This document shows positions 55,472-64,000 of a DNA stretch of 64,000 bases, piece after piece. The stretch spans positions 302,482,566 through 302,546,565 of the forward strand of contig CM022303.1 in assembly GCA_011799875.1 (NCBI GenBank). Reading direction: 5' to 3'. Every line of letters begins with the position of its first letter. The stretch's first letter is position 1. Both the position numbers and the translations under genes were made by a program. The notes beneath the pieces were generated by a model. It was not told where the DNA came from. It did not search any database and saw only the letters and a program-made list of their open reading frames with translations. The DNA is from Thinopyrum elongatum (taxonomy: Eukaryota > Streptophyta > Magnoliopsida > Poales > Poaceae).

Positions 55472-55658
55472 GTAGGGCCGAGTCCAGCTTTGACCGTTAA
55501 CTCTGACGAGTGGGGCCGCTCCCGCGCCGCCCTGGACGAACCCGTATAGTGGTTTCGTATGCTGACCATACAGTGGTATTCGTATACGTGGGCACATGCA
55601 ACTGACGGCGGTCGTGGGGTAGCACGTGTCCATGGGACATGCCCGAAACGTCCCATCG

Positions 55659-55664
55659 TATAAA
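55659..55664 (+). promoter_or_regulatory. TATA box of the M1 zinc-finger gene
   Basis: TATAAA in CATCGTATAAAGAGGGGG lies about 180 bases upstream of the ATG at 55841. CACGTG lies at 55623-55628, just upstream. The leader between is C/T-rich, as in many grass genes. Confidence 0.55.
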
Positions 55665-55840
55665 GAGGGGGAACCACCTCCCGGCGCATCGCCCCTACCA
55701 TTTCCCCCAAATCCCCTCCCTGCCGCATCGTCTTCCTCTCCCCCACCGTGTCATCTCGCTCTCCTCCACTGCCTCCACCACACCGTATCGCTCTCCCCCA
55801 TCGCATCCTCTTCCTCACCTTCATCGCCTCCATCTGTCCG

Positions 55841-57154
55841 ATGGTGGACGCTCGTGGCGACGCCGGCGCAGCGGCCGGAGATGTAGTGGAGCTGCAGGGT
55901 GCGGTGACCGCGGATGAAGTAAAGGATGTTGGCGGCGTCCACGGCGGTGCGGGGAAACTCGCAACTGCTGCGGATGTGGAGAAGGAGGTGGCAGGCTCCG
56001 CCTCAGCGCTGCCGGAGCAGAAGGTGATGGCGTCGAGCGGCGCAGTCCATCCCGATGCGCAGCCTGGTGAGGAGCAGGAGGTATTTGCACTTGCTTGTTA
56101 GTTTCAATATTTAGGATATTAGCTTGTAGAGTTAGTTGCATTGGTTTGATTGTGATTCGTACGGTAGTACAGATGGTTAGACTAGTTGGTTTGACGGATG
56201 GGCCGGGGTTTTCTGTATGGGGGGGATGGGAGTTTTTGTACTAGGGTTTTTTGGATTACATTCGTTGCAAAAATGCTAGATAGATCTGTATGAGAGATAG
56301 GGATCTTTGTGCTTCAATGCTACACAGATGTATGCTTATTAGATTTGTTTTTAATGCTACACAGATTGGGGTTTTTAATGCTACAGACATGTATGCTTAT
56401 TAGATTGGGTCCCTATTAGATTTGTTTTTGAATGCTACGCAGATTGGGGTTTTGAATGTCATATGCCCAAATGGAATCCATTGATTAAGAAGTTATTTGA
56501 TTCATTAGTATATAAATTTGTCCACAATTGTAGTTATATTAGCTCTGTTGTTCAATGTGTGTGCATGACAATGGAAAATACAAATAGGATCATAGTATAT
56601 TAGCCCTATGATCAATGTGTCGTGTGCATATCTAAATTTTCAATTGGCTTCTGTATTTACTAGTGATGGATGTAATTGTATATTCAGGAGGATGATGGTT
56701 GGGGGAAAAAGAGGAAGATGGACCTTACTGGGTTCAAGGACCCGTACGATCCAGGGTATAGTGACGACGAAGAATATGAGGTAAGCCTAGTTCAAATTTA
56801 GATTGTTCATTTAGTTCCTTTGACATGGTGTATATGAATCTATAATGTATTAATGTAATTCATTCGTGTGTGCAGTATGTCTCTGGAGAAGATGTGGATG
56901 TGGACGATGGCAACTTCGCGTCCTTCAAAGCGAAGGAAGAGGAGAAGATCAGGGCCAAGGGAGATGATTACTACTACAAGCGCAAGACCAACATTTGGCG
57001 CTGCCCCTACTGCACCACCAAGCCAAAGCCAAAGTCCGACCGCTTCGTTCACCTTCTAGCTCATGCTGAAGATGTAGGCATCCATGGTGAGGACTACAAG
57101 ATCAGGGGGCAGCATGCTGCCCTCGCGAATGTCCTGACTCCCCTTCCCATGTGA
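55841..57154 (+). CDS. XS-type zinc-finger protein gene carried by M1 (3 exons)
   Basis: Exons 55841-56080, 56688-56780 and 56876-57154 join in frame to 203 codons plus TGA, without stop or shift. Both introns are GT...AG (GAG/gtattt...tattcag and GAG/gtaagc...gtgcag) and lie between codons. Residues 1-80 are Ala/Gly/Glu-rich. A KKRK stretch (87-90) could be a nuclear signal, and an acidic segment follows (GYSDDEEYE). Residues of about 150-198 form a zinc finger of the XS family: C154-x2-C157-x16-H174-x16-H191, in WRCPYCTT...HLLAHAEDVG...KIRGQHAALANVL. That domain is otherwise found with XS and XH domains in SGS3- and IDN2/FDM-type proteins of RNA silencing and RNA-directed DNA methylation. 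XS and XH themselves are absent. It was probably captured by the transposon. The start at 55841 is the first ATG of this frame after the TATA box that fits codon use, though an upstream in-frame non-ATG extension is open. Splicing is predicted, not observed. Confidence 0.82.
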
Positions 57155-59040
57155 TGTGATGATGTGATGATGTGTTTTAATTACTTTAGGTTGTTTGGTG
57201 AACTTTGTGTGTGAACTGGATGTGTTCTATGGATGGTATGGTACTATGATGTGTTCTATATATGCATGTGGCTATCAATATTGGGTATTTGTGTGTTTTT
57301 AAATTTATCTGCTATGATTTGTTTCAGTGTTTATTTTCAAAGTTTAGGTGCTGCAATGATCACACATGTTGTTTCAGTGTTGCTTCACTGATCAGACATG
57401 CTGCAAAGAATAAGAAAAAAGAGCAAATAGTCCATCATTTTATCAAATATTCCAATAACAGAGCAAAAACCAACATTTGAATGAAGATGTAATGATTTTT
57501 GTAATAAAGGAGTATTCCCTCCAGCATGTCTCATTATCAGATGTTTTGAACTGACATTCGACAGGACAGTATAAATTCAAAAAAATGCACACAAAAAAAG
57601 CTTGGCAACCTATCTATGTTTGTGTAGGAGATCATGTGTGCAAAATTTGAGGTGATTTAGAGGAGGTCAAAGAAATTTGAATTTGAGAAATGTGCTCCAA
57701 ATGAGCTCCCAGGCTAGGGTAAACAGCCCCATTTGTAATCAAGTTTTTTTGGACCTACTCTAAATGAGCCAAATGTTTTTTATTAACACCTATTCAATCT
57801 ATATAGTGTAGATTCGAAGTCTCACTATTTTTTGAATTAATCTTCATATTTTTGCATTTTATTTTGAAAAAATATGCTTGAATATAAAAACTATTAAACA
57901 CACGTTTAAAATATGAAAATGGAAAACTAAGTTCAGATCCTTCTTATTCACTTTGAAATAAAGCTTTGGTGATTTTTTTGATTTTTTTTAAATTTTTCAA
58001 AAACAGAAGGTAACCCTACCTCCTCTCCTTGAACTCTATGAAATGTTGTACGTGATAGCTTATATGTGTGAAGGTTTTTTCATTAAAATGACCATAGACC
58101 AAGTTTATGATTTTTGGTTGGTAACATGTCACATAAGACAACATTGTGCGTAGGTTTTATATTTTTTTGATTTTTTTTAATTAATGGTGCTCATTTGACC
58201 TCGATCGTGCCAGCTAGGTTTTTTTTTAAATGTCCGTATACCAAGTTTAGTATTTTTCCTCGTTAGTGTGTCTTATAAAATGACGAACGGCGAAGGTTTC
58301 ATATTTTTTTGATTTTTTTTTAAATTAGTTATGCCCAGTCAAAGCCTTGGAAACCCCGTTGACCAACTCAAAACCCCTCTAAACCCCGCAGGGTTTCGCC
58401 TAACCCTAGCTCCGAACGTCAACCGTCCGATCATCCCTGGCGCCAAGCGACAGCCCTCAAATGTGGTCTTCTAGAAGGAATTCGGTGGGCAGGCTGCGTG
58501 CAGGCTCCGCGCCATTGGATCACATGGACGGCTCTGCATCGTTGGATCGTGGGGCAATCCGCGAGAGGCGATCCTGTTGGTTGTGCTCGGCTGCTCGCCC
58601 ACCACTGACTCCGCGAAAAAAAACGTAGTTATTGGGCCCAAAAGGAAACCAAGCTCTGGTTGGGCCGTCGAATTGCGTCGTTTTTTGCATCGTTTGCTCT
58701 GTTTGTTATGAACGTGCTGGCTCTGTTTTTTTGCATCGTTTGAAATTACACAACAATTGACATTGCCTAGAAAATTTAGTTCTTTTTGTTCAATACAAAT
58801 GCAAAATGACCAAATTTATAAGGGCCAAATTTATTTTTATCATGCAAAATGGCCACAAACTATTCAAAAATTGTCTCTTTTTGTTCATATAATATATATG
58901 ACCACGGATTCCCATGCGTGTAATTAGCTTCTTTTTCTTCTTCTTTTCAAACCATGGTTTCCCACGCGTGTACACTGCCGATGCCGCGGTGGGTGTGAAA
59001 ACGGGCTACTTCACATTTGACCCCGTTATTGCCACGACGA
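57155..59040 (+). other. M1 spacer between its two genes, no gene seen
   Basis: AT-rich with T runs. A segment like GGTTT(T/C)ATATTTTTTTGATT recurs near 58152 and 58293, with a related TGATTTTTTTGATTTTTTTT near 57968, so there is a loose repeat with about 140-180 base spacing. The part 58380-58620 is more GC-rich (CCCCGCAGGGTTTCGCC, ATTGGATCACATGGACGG). It may be another captured piece; no ORF is convincing. Confidence 0.6.
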
Positions 59041-59061
59041 AATAACACGTAGCACTACGGC

Positions 59062-59069
59062 TATTTAAG
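59062..59069 (+). promoter_or_regulatory. TATA-like box of the second M1 gene
   Basis: TATTTAAG at 59062-59069 is followed by a C/T-rich leader (CTCTGCCATCCCTCATCCAT) and an ATG at 59170, giving a plausible promoter and leader of about 100 bases. Confidence 0.45.
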
Positions 59070-59169
59070 CCACCCTCTGCCTCTGCCATCCCTCATCCAT
59101 CTCCCATCCTCTGCCATCTGCCCTTCTTGCTCTTCGACCCCTTCTCCTTCTTCTGCACATCCCTCAGCC

Positions 59170-59581
59170 ATGCAGTACACCGGACCAACCTACCGCTTCC
59201 CACCCACCGTGCCGGAGAGGCTCTACCCTACCGGCGTGTATGTTGAGCGCACACTACGTGTGGGCGATATCAAGGTGGAGGACCGCAAGGAACTTCACCG
59301 AGTTCTTCCTCGTGGCCGGCTACCACCACCTCCCGCGGGGATCTCCAACGATGTTCCACGTCGAGGAGTTTATCCAAAACAGGGTGGTGGTTGCTCTCCT
59401 TGCCCACTTCACCAACACATTCGATGCCTTCTACCTCCTCGGCCGGGTGTTTTGGTATGGCTGCGAGTTCATCGCTTTCACCACCCACAACATGTTCACG
59501 GAGTACACCAACATCTTTCCCACAGCGTCGTGCATGCACACTCTTCCGTACCCCATCGACAACGCCCCGAAGGAGCAGTGA
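59170..59581 (+). pseudogene. Second gene-like unit of M1, unknown family, frameshifted
   Basis: From ATG 59170 the frame reads MQYTGPTYRFPPTVPERLYP and TGVYVERTLRVGDIKVEDRK. A one-frame change near 59280-59295 then leads to NFTEFFLVAGYHHLPRG, FHVEEFIQNRVVVALLAHFT, FDAFYLLGRVFWYGCEFIAF and a TGA at 59579-59581, about 137 residues in all. The joined product is globular-looking, with aromatic and hydrophobic runs but no clear signal peptide. I do not recognise the family. The in-frame 170-codon reading that ignores the shift is Pro/His-rich and less protein-like. It follows a TATA-like box and C/T-rich leader, so it resembles a second captured gene. Confidence 0.5.
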
Positions 59582-60149
59582 AGGGCGCCTGGAGGAGGAG
59601 CGAGGTGGAGAAGGCGGCGGCTAGGGTTCTAAACCCTCTATCTATTTTTCTTTTTTTGAGTCTATGTTATGTTAAGTTGTAATTGAACTATGTTGGAGAT
59701 GCTATGGGCTTGTTGGCCCTTTTATTAAGTTCTATTATTAAGTTTTCTATCTATTCTATTATTAAGTTCTTCCTAGTTTGAACTATGTGATCGTGCTATG
59801 GGCTTGTTGGCCCTATCTACATATTTGTTGATTGTTTTCTTAGAGAGCTTGATTTGTTAGTAACCACCTAGTGCATGCAACCACAACGAACCCTTCTCTC
59901 TTTTTTTACACAAGCCACAAATATGTAGCCACCTAGCTAGTGCATGCAGCCACAAAAATATAAAACATATTGTTCAATTTATTTGTCGTAGCAAAACAGG
60001 TGCAGATGCGAGTGGATCGAAAAGGCTGAAACTGATCGTAAAAAATGATGCTCTAAATCGAGGAGACAAGCGTGCGAGAAGAGAGGAACCAGTGGCAGCG
60101 ACCGTCGTTGCATCCGTGGCGGCTGGCGTGCACGAAAGCGGCTCAGTCA

Positions 60150-60290
60150 GTGCATCATGGTGGCACGCATCGGCGCATGCAGGCTCGGTTGGCGCATCGT
60201 GGTGGCGCGCATCGACGCATGCAGGCAGGCTTGCTGGGTGCATGCATAGCAGGCTTCTGTCATGGTGGCGCGCGCAGGCGTTTAATGTAA
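60150..60290 (+). repeat. GC-rich degenerate repeat of about 45 bp near the M1 right end
   Basis: GCATCATGGTGGCACGCATC, GCATCGTGGTGGCGCGCATC and GTCATGGTGGCGCGCGCAGG recur with GCATGCAGGC-type linkers. Small ORFs across this are Ala/His/Arg repeats in translation. Confidence 0.6.
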
Positions 60291-60343
60291 GGGATGGCCC
60301 AATGAAACCACGGCCCAATGGTCGAACAGCGACACCGCCCAAC

Positions 60344-60515
60344 ACGGCCCCACTCGTCAGAGTTAACGGTCAAGCCATTGACCCGACGGTAACGTCCGTT
60401 GTGACCTGTTCTGAGGGTTTTGGGCAAGGGAGTGGGGAAAACTAAGCAATAGTTAAGAGCGCGGGGATGAATGAGTAGAGCTAAGGAACCAGGGGCACAA
60501 ATGTAAAAAAAACCC
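60344..60515 (-). repeat. M1 right terminal inverted repeat
   Basis: On the minus strand it begins GGGTTTTTTTTACATTTGTG and continues CCCCTGGTTCC. It is similar to the left repeat over about 170 bases with scattered substitutions and small gaps. TTTCTTTAA follows directly at 60516. Confidence 0.9.
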
Positions 60516-60620
60516 TTTCTTTAAAGCCTTTTAGCTAGGCATTGATAAATTTGATGATGCTCACATGAAATATAACAATTGAAACATGAAAAGAGCATCA
60601 TGTAGCATGTGAAAAACAAG

Positions 60621-61409
60621 TCAAGCATCATGTAGTCTAACATACTTCCTATGCATAGGCATTTTATAAGCAAACAAATTATCAAGACAAGCAAAAACTA
60701 GCATATGCAAGGAAAAAGAAAGAAACAATAGCAATCTCAACATAACGAGAGGTAATTTAGTAACATGAAAGTTTCTTCCACAATATTTTCCTCTCTCATA
60801 ATAATTACATGTAGGATCATAATCAAATTCAACAATATAACTATCACATAAAATATTCTCTTCATGATCCACATGCATGCAAAGTTGACACTCTTCCAAA
60901 TTAGTGGGATTATCATTAAATAAAGTCATGACCTCTCCAAGCCCACTTTTATCAAAAATTTCATAATATTGATCATACTCCAAAGTAGTGGGATCATTAT
61001 TACCTAGAGTTGACACTCTTCCAAACCCACTTTCAATATTATTGCAAACATATTCATCATGAGGCTTAAATAAATTTTCAAGATCATAAGAAAAATCACC
61101 CCAATCATGATCATTGCAACAAGTAGTGGACCTAGCAAAACTAGCATCCCCAAGCTTAGGGTTTTGCATATCATTAGCACAACTGACATTAATAGAATTT
61201 ATAGTAGAACCATTGCAATCATGCTTTTCATCCAAGGAGCTATCGTGAATCACTTCATAGATTTCTTCTTTTAACACTTCATCACAATTTTCAGATTCAC
61301 GAATTTCAAGCAAAACTTCATAAAGATAATCTAGTGCACTCAAATCACTAGAAATTGGTTCTTCATAATTGGATCTCTTAAAAAGATTAGCAAGTGGATG
61401 AGGATCCAT
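60621..61409 (-). CDS. Orphan ORF of R9, 262 residues, function unknown
   Basis: An uninterrupted minus-strand ORF starts at ATG 61407-61409 (MDPHPLANLFKRSNYEEPIS), about 220 bases downstream of the primer-binding site. The long middle part is Asp/Glu/Asn/Cys-rich (NDMQNPKLGDASFARSTTCC and two GLGEV/GFGRV-NNDPTTLE repeats). A hydrophobic stretch of about 25 residues (LPLVMLRLLLFLSFSLHMLV) lies near the end and could be a membrane segment. The end AYKMPMHRKYVRLHD matches the end of the R8 ORF (MPMHRKRFRLRH), and both have PTCNYYxRG. No enzyme motif is seen. A gag-like or accessory role is inference. M1 is inserted 97 bases beyond its stop. Confidence 0.65.
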   Translation of the reverse strand: MDPHPLANLFKRSNYEEPISSDLSALDYLYEVLLEIRESENCDEVLKEEIYEVIHDSSLDEKHDCNGSTINSINVSCANDMQNPKLGDASFARSTTCCNDHDWGDFSYDLENLFKPHDEYVCNNIESGFGRVSTLGNNDPTTLEYDQYYEIFDKSGLGEVMTLFNDNPTNLEECQLCMHVDHEENILCDSYIVEFDYDPTCNYYERGKYCGRNFHVTKLPLVMLRLLLFLSFSLHMLVFACLDNLFAYKMPMHRKYVRLHDA

Positions 61410-61628
61410 AAACTTTTAGCAAGCGAAGATGCAAGCAAAAAAGAAGGCACATGGTAACACAAGCAAACAAAATATCAAACGGAAAGAAGGGCGAACAAAA
61501 AGGCAAAAAAAATCGAAAATCGTTTTAGCAGTGGGGGAGAGGAAAACGAGAGGCAAATGGCGAATAATGTAATGCAAGAGATGAGAGTTTATGATGGGTA
61601 CTTGGTATGTCTTGACTTGGCGTAGATC

Positions 61629-61646
61629 TCCCCGGCAACGGCGCCA
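61629..61646 (-). other. R9 primer-binding site (perfect tRNA-Asp complement)
   Basis: On the coding strand TGGCGCCGTTGCCGGGGA lies 11 bases after the LTR end and matches the complement of the plant tRNA-Asp 3' end, including CCA, over 18 bases. Confidence 0.93.
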
Positions 61647-61657
61647 GAAATTCTTCC

Positions 61658-63230
61658 TTCTACTTCTTGAGCTTGCGTTGGTTTTTCCCTTGAAGAGGAA
61701 AGGGTGATGCAGCACAGTAGAGGTAAGTATTTCCCTCAGTTAAGAACCAAGGTATCAATCCAGTAGGAGAAGAACACACAAATCACCAACACCTGCACAA
61801 ACAATCAAACACTTGCACCCAACGCGATAAAGGGGTTGTCAATCCCTTCACGGTCACTTGCAAAGGTGAGATCTGATAGAGATAGATAAACAAAAGATAA
61901 AATATTTTTGGGTTTTTTGGTATATAGATCTGAAAATAAAAGATTGCAAAATAGTAGATCGGAAAGTAATATGATGGAAACTAGACCCGGGGGCCATAGG
62001 TTTCACTAGAGGCTTCTCTCATGAAGGCAAATAATATGGTGGGTGAACAAATTACTGTCGAGCAATTGATAGAAAAGCGCAAAGTTATGACGATATCCAA
62101 GGCAATGATTATGCATATAGGCATCATGTCCGTGTCAAGTAGACCGACTCCTGCCTGCATCTACTACTTTTACTCAACACATTGACCGCTATCCAGCATG
62201 CATCTAGAGTATTAAGGTCATAAAGAACGGAGTAACGCCTTAAGTAAGATGACATGATGTAGAGGAATTAACTCAAGCAATATGATGAAAACCCGATCTT
62301 TTTATCATTGATGGCAACAATGCAATACGTGTCTCGCTACCCCTACTTTGTCACTGGGTGAAATCACGCAAGATTGAACCCAAAGCTAAGCACCTCTCCC
62401 ATTGCAAGAAAACCAATCTAGTTGGCCAAACCAAACCGATAATTCGAAGAGAAATACAAAGATATTAAATCATGCATAAAAGAATTCAGAGAAGATTCAA
62501 ATAATATTCATAGATAAGCTGATCATAAATCCACAATTCATCAGATCTCGACAAACACACCGTAAAAGAAGATTACATCAGGTAGATCTCCAAGAACATC
62601 ATGGAGAACGTTGTATTGAGAATCAAAGAGAGAGAAGAAGCCATCTAGCTACTAGCTATGGACCCGTAGGTCTGAGGTAAACTACTCACGCATCATCGGA
62701 AGGGCAATGGAGTTGATGTAGAAGCCCTCCGTGATCGATTCCCCCACCGGCAGGATGCCGAAAAAGGCCCCAAGATGGGATCTCACGGGAACAGAAGGTT
62801 GCGGTGGTGGAAAAGTGTTTTCGTGGATGCCTCTGGTGGTTCTAGAATATTTGTGAATATATAGGAGGAAAATATAGGTCAGGGGAGTCCTGAGGGGCCC
62901 ACAAGGTAGGGGGGCGCCCCCCTGTAGGGCGTGCCCTCCTCCCTTGTCGCCGCCTCGTGGCTCTTCTGACCTGGACTCCAAGTCCCCTGGGTGTCTTCTG
63001 GTCCAAGAAAAATCATCGTGAAGTTTTATTCCGTTTGAACTCCATTTGGTATTCCTTTTCTGCGAGGCTCAAAAACAAGGAAAAAAACAGAAACTGGCAC
63101 TGGGCTCTAGGTTAATAGGTTAGTCCCAAAAATAATATAAAATAGCATATTAATGCATATAGAACATCCAAAACAGATAATATAATAGGATGGAACAATC
63201 AAAAATTATAGATACATTGGAGACGTATCA
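61658..63230 (-). mobile_element. R9 5' LTR
   Basis: 1573 bases, the same length as the partner. On the coding strand it starts TGATACGTCTCCAATG and ends CAAGAAGTAGAA; the last bases differ from the partner's GTAGCA. It is highly similar throughout by eye. Confidence 0.94.
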
Positions 63231-63872
63231 GAGCTCTTTAAGGAATTTGCAAGCATCTACAAGACAAACTGGCCATGGCCTATCAACATCCTAGATGAAT
63301 GGACTTTTTTGGTCCAATTTCCTCCTGAGATAAATGTTGAACAAGTAGCTGGATACCTCTATTTTGGTTTGACAAAAGAGAACACCATTGTCAAAGTTGA
63401 GGCCTGGTTAGGTAATGTAGTTGCAGAGGATGAGCTTCAAGTGGTGTAGCTTAAGCTCAGGAAACTTCACCCAAAATGGTGTGAGTGGTCCCTCCTGGAT
63501 CAAATCACTTCCACCTTTGGGGTGCTGATGGATGTGGACTGGTAGCACAATTTCCAAAGCTTCTATGAGATAGTTAGAGTCAAGATCTCCTGCAAGGATT
63601 ATAATAAGATCCCTAGAGAGAGAGTGGTTGGGATCAATGGGAAGCTATACAATATCTTGGTTGAAGTAGAGCCTCCAAATGTTGTTGATGATGTAGTAGT
63701 CCAAGACCCTCCAAGTGCTAGCACCCACGTCTCTATGGAAACTAGAAAAGGAGATGATATATCTACTGAGGAGGTTAGATCACACAAAAGTACCAAAAAT
63801 GGCTTCGAAAATGGCTCAGCCACTGGTTTTGGAGAAGGGAATACATCAAGGAATTCCTCTCGCAGCCTTTGA
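63231..63872 (+). pseudogene. DUF4283-like (gag/zinc-knuckle type) pseudogene right of R9
   Basis: One frame runs from the target duplication (LFKEFASIYKTNWPWPINIL) through [60 protein letters not shown] and VRVKISCKDYNKIPRERVVG to a TGA at 63870-63872. The pattern of a FxVxFP strand, a VxxW segment, a WVxLxxLP-like turn and a late VRVK strand matches DUF4283. That domain is common in plant LINE ORF1-like and related retroelement proteins. TAG codons at 63447-63449 and 63543-63545 break it. The first replaces a position usually Trp, the second lies in DVDW*HNF. It is the oldest layer of the nest at this point, probably itself a retroelement fragment rather than a host gene. Confidence 0.65.
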
Positions 63873-64000
63873 CAGAATGCCATAAAGCCCCCTACCCCAA
63901 CTTCACTTCTCAGGTCTCAAGTTCCAGAAAGTGTGTAGAATACTAGAGTAAGGGAACTGGACCTCCTTCTTGGCAAAGATGGTGAGATACCTAATGGTTT
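63873..64000 (+). other. Right edge, downstream of the DUF4283-like pseudogene
   Basis: Short open segments in the same frame (NAIKPPTPTSLLRSQVPESV, then RELDLLLGKDGEIPNG) suggest the coding region originally continued beyond the TGA, with a further TAG in between. Nothing else can be said before the window ends. Confidence 0.35.

Larger units (their letters stand above)
55301..60515. mobile_element. M1: Mutator-like DNA transposon carrying genes (Pack-MULE-like)
   Basis: The element is 5215 bases and flanked by a perfect 9-bp duplication TTTCTTTAA (55292-55300 and 60516-60524), the size typical of Mutator elements. It has ~170-base terminal inverted repeats with GTGCCCCTGG near each end. 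No MuDR-type transposase is recognisable. It holds a three-exon gene with an XS-type zinc finger (55841-57154) and a second gene-like unit (59170-59581). Removal with one TTTCTTTAA restores the R9 interior. It is the only non-LTR element seen. Confidence 0.93.
50968..63230 (-). mobile_element. R9: Sabrina-like gypsy element carrying M1
   Basis: It is flanked by a perfect GAGCT duplication (50963-50967 and 63231-63235). On the minus strand the order is 5' LTR (61658-63230), primer-binding site (61629-61646), one intact 262-codon ORF (60621-61409), non-coding interior interrupted by M1, purine tract, and 3' LTR (50968-52540). Without M1 it is about 7.0 kb. No enzymes are encoded. Perfect primer-binding site, perfect target duplication and closely similar LTRs mark it as younger than R5. 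Confidence 0.95.

Noticed and set aside
55301..60515. M1 considered as a CACTA element
   Set aside because: Ends are GGG... not CACTA, the duplication is 9 bp rather than 3, and the inverted repeats are ~170 bases long, all of which fit Mutator-like elements.

Overview
This window is intergenic DNA from a grass, most likely a member of the Triticeae (wheat, Aegilops or barley relatives). The evidence is wall-to-wall nested LTR retrotransposons: Athila/Sabrina-like elements with TGATACGTCTCC LTR starts and a tRNA-Asp-type primer-binding site, Tat- and Tekay-type gypsy elements, Copia remains and a Mutator-like DNA transposon. I see no ordinary host gene with an intact exon structure. The only uninterrupted multi-exon gene lies inside the Mutator-like element. 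Elements are called R1-R9 and M1 here; family names from memory are tentative.

Layout. 1-3970: degenerate Copia element R1 (+). 3971-8245: 3' part of gypsy element R2 (+), repeat-rich and gene-free, with its 3' LTR. 8246-11048: 5'-truncated R3 (+). 11049-12319 and 50012-50922: 3' end of a Tat-type element R4 (+) with an antisense Transposase_28-like ORF. R4 is split by R5. R5 (12320-50011, +, TSD CGGAG/CAGAG) carries two insertions. The first is R6 (13118-36656, coding on -, TSD TTTGG) in its 5' LTR. R6's own upstream LTR is in turn hit by R7 (23556-36428, coding on -, TSD GGGAC). The second is R8 (41293-48766, +, TSD GGGCG/GGGTG) in the 3' LTR of R5. Right of R4, a DUF4283-like pseudogene (50923-50967 and 63231-63872) is split by R9 (50968-63230, -, TSD GAGCT). 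R9 carries the Mutator-like element M1 (55301-60515, 9-bp TSD TTTCTTTAA). Target-site duplications at both ends support R5, R6, R7, R8, R9 and M1, so the order of insertion can be read directly: pseudogene, R4, R5, R6, R7.

Three things stand out. (1) R7 is a Tekay-type chromovirus whose two ~3.9-kb LTRs are inverted relative to each other, yet it has a perfect 5-bp TSD. Both outer ends are the U5 end of the LTR, and the inverted LTR is cut short at its inner (U3) end. This looks like integration of an aberrant cDNA made from two incomplete minus-strand products. (2) M1 is a Pack-MULE-like element with no visible transposase. It carries an uninterrupted three-exon gene for a 203-residue protein with an XS-type zinc finger, a domain otherwise known from SGS3/IDN2-type RNA-silencing proteins. 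A second, frameshifted gene of unknown family follows. (3) R6 carries an antisense ORF with a B3 DNA-binding domain behind its own TATA box, between pol and the 3' LTR.

Almost all stops in the R6 and R7 polyproteins are TAG or TGA at positions where the family usually has Gln (CAG) or Arg (CGA). This is what decay of cytosine-methylated CG and CHG sites would leave. R5, R8 and R9 are non-autonomous: they carry orphan ORFs without recognisable protease, reverse transcriptase or integrase, and would need enzymes from other elements.
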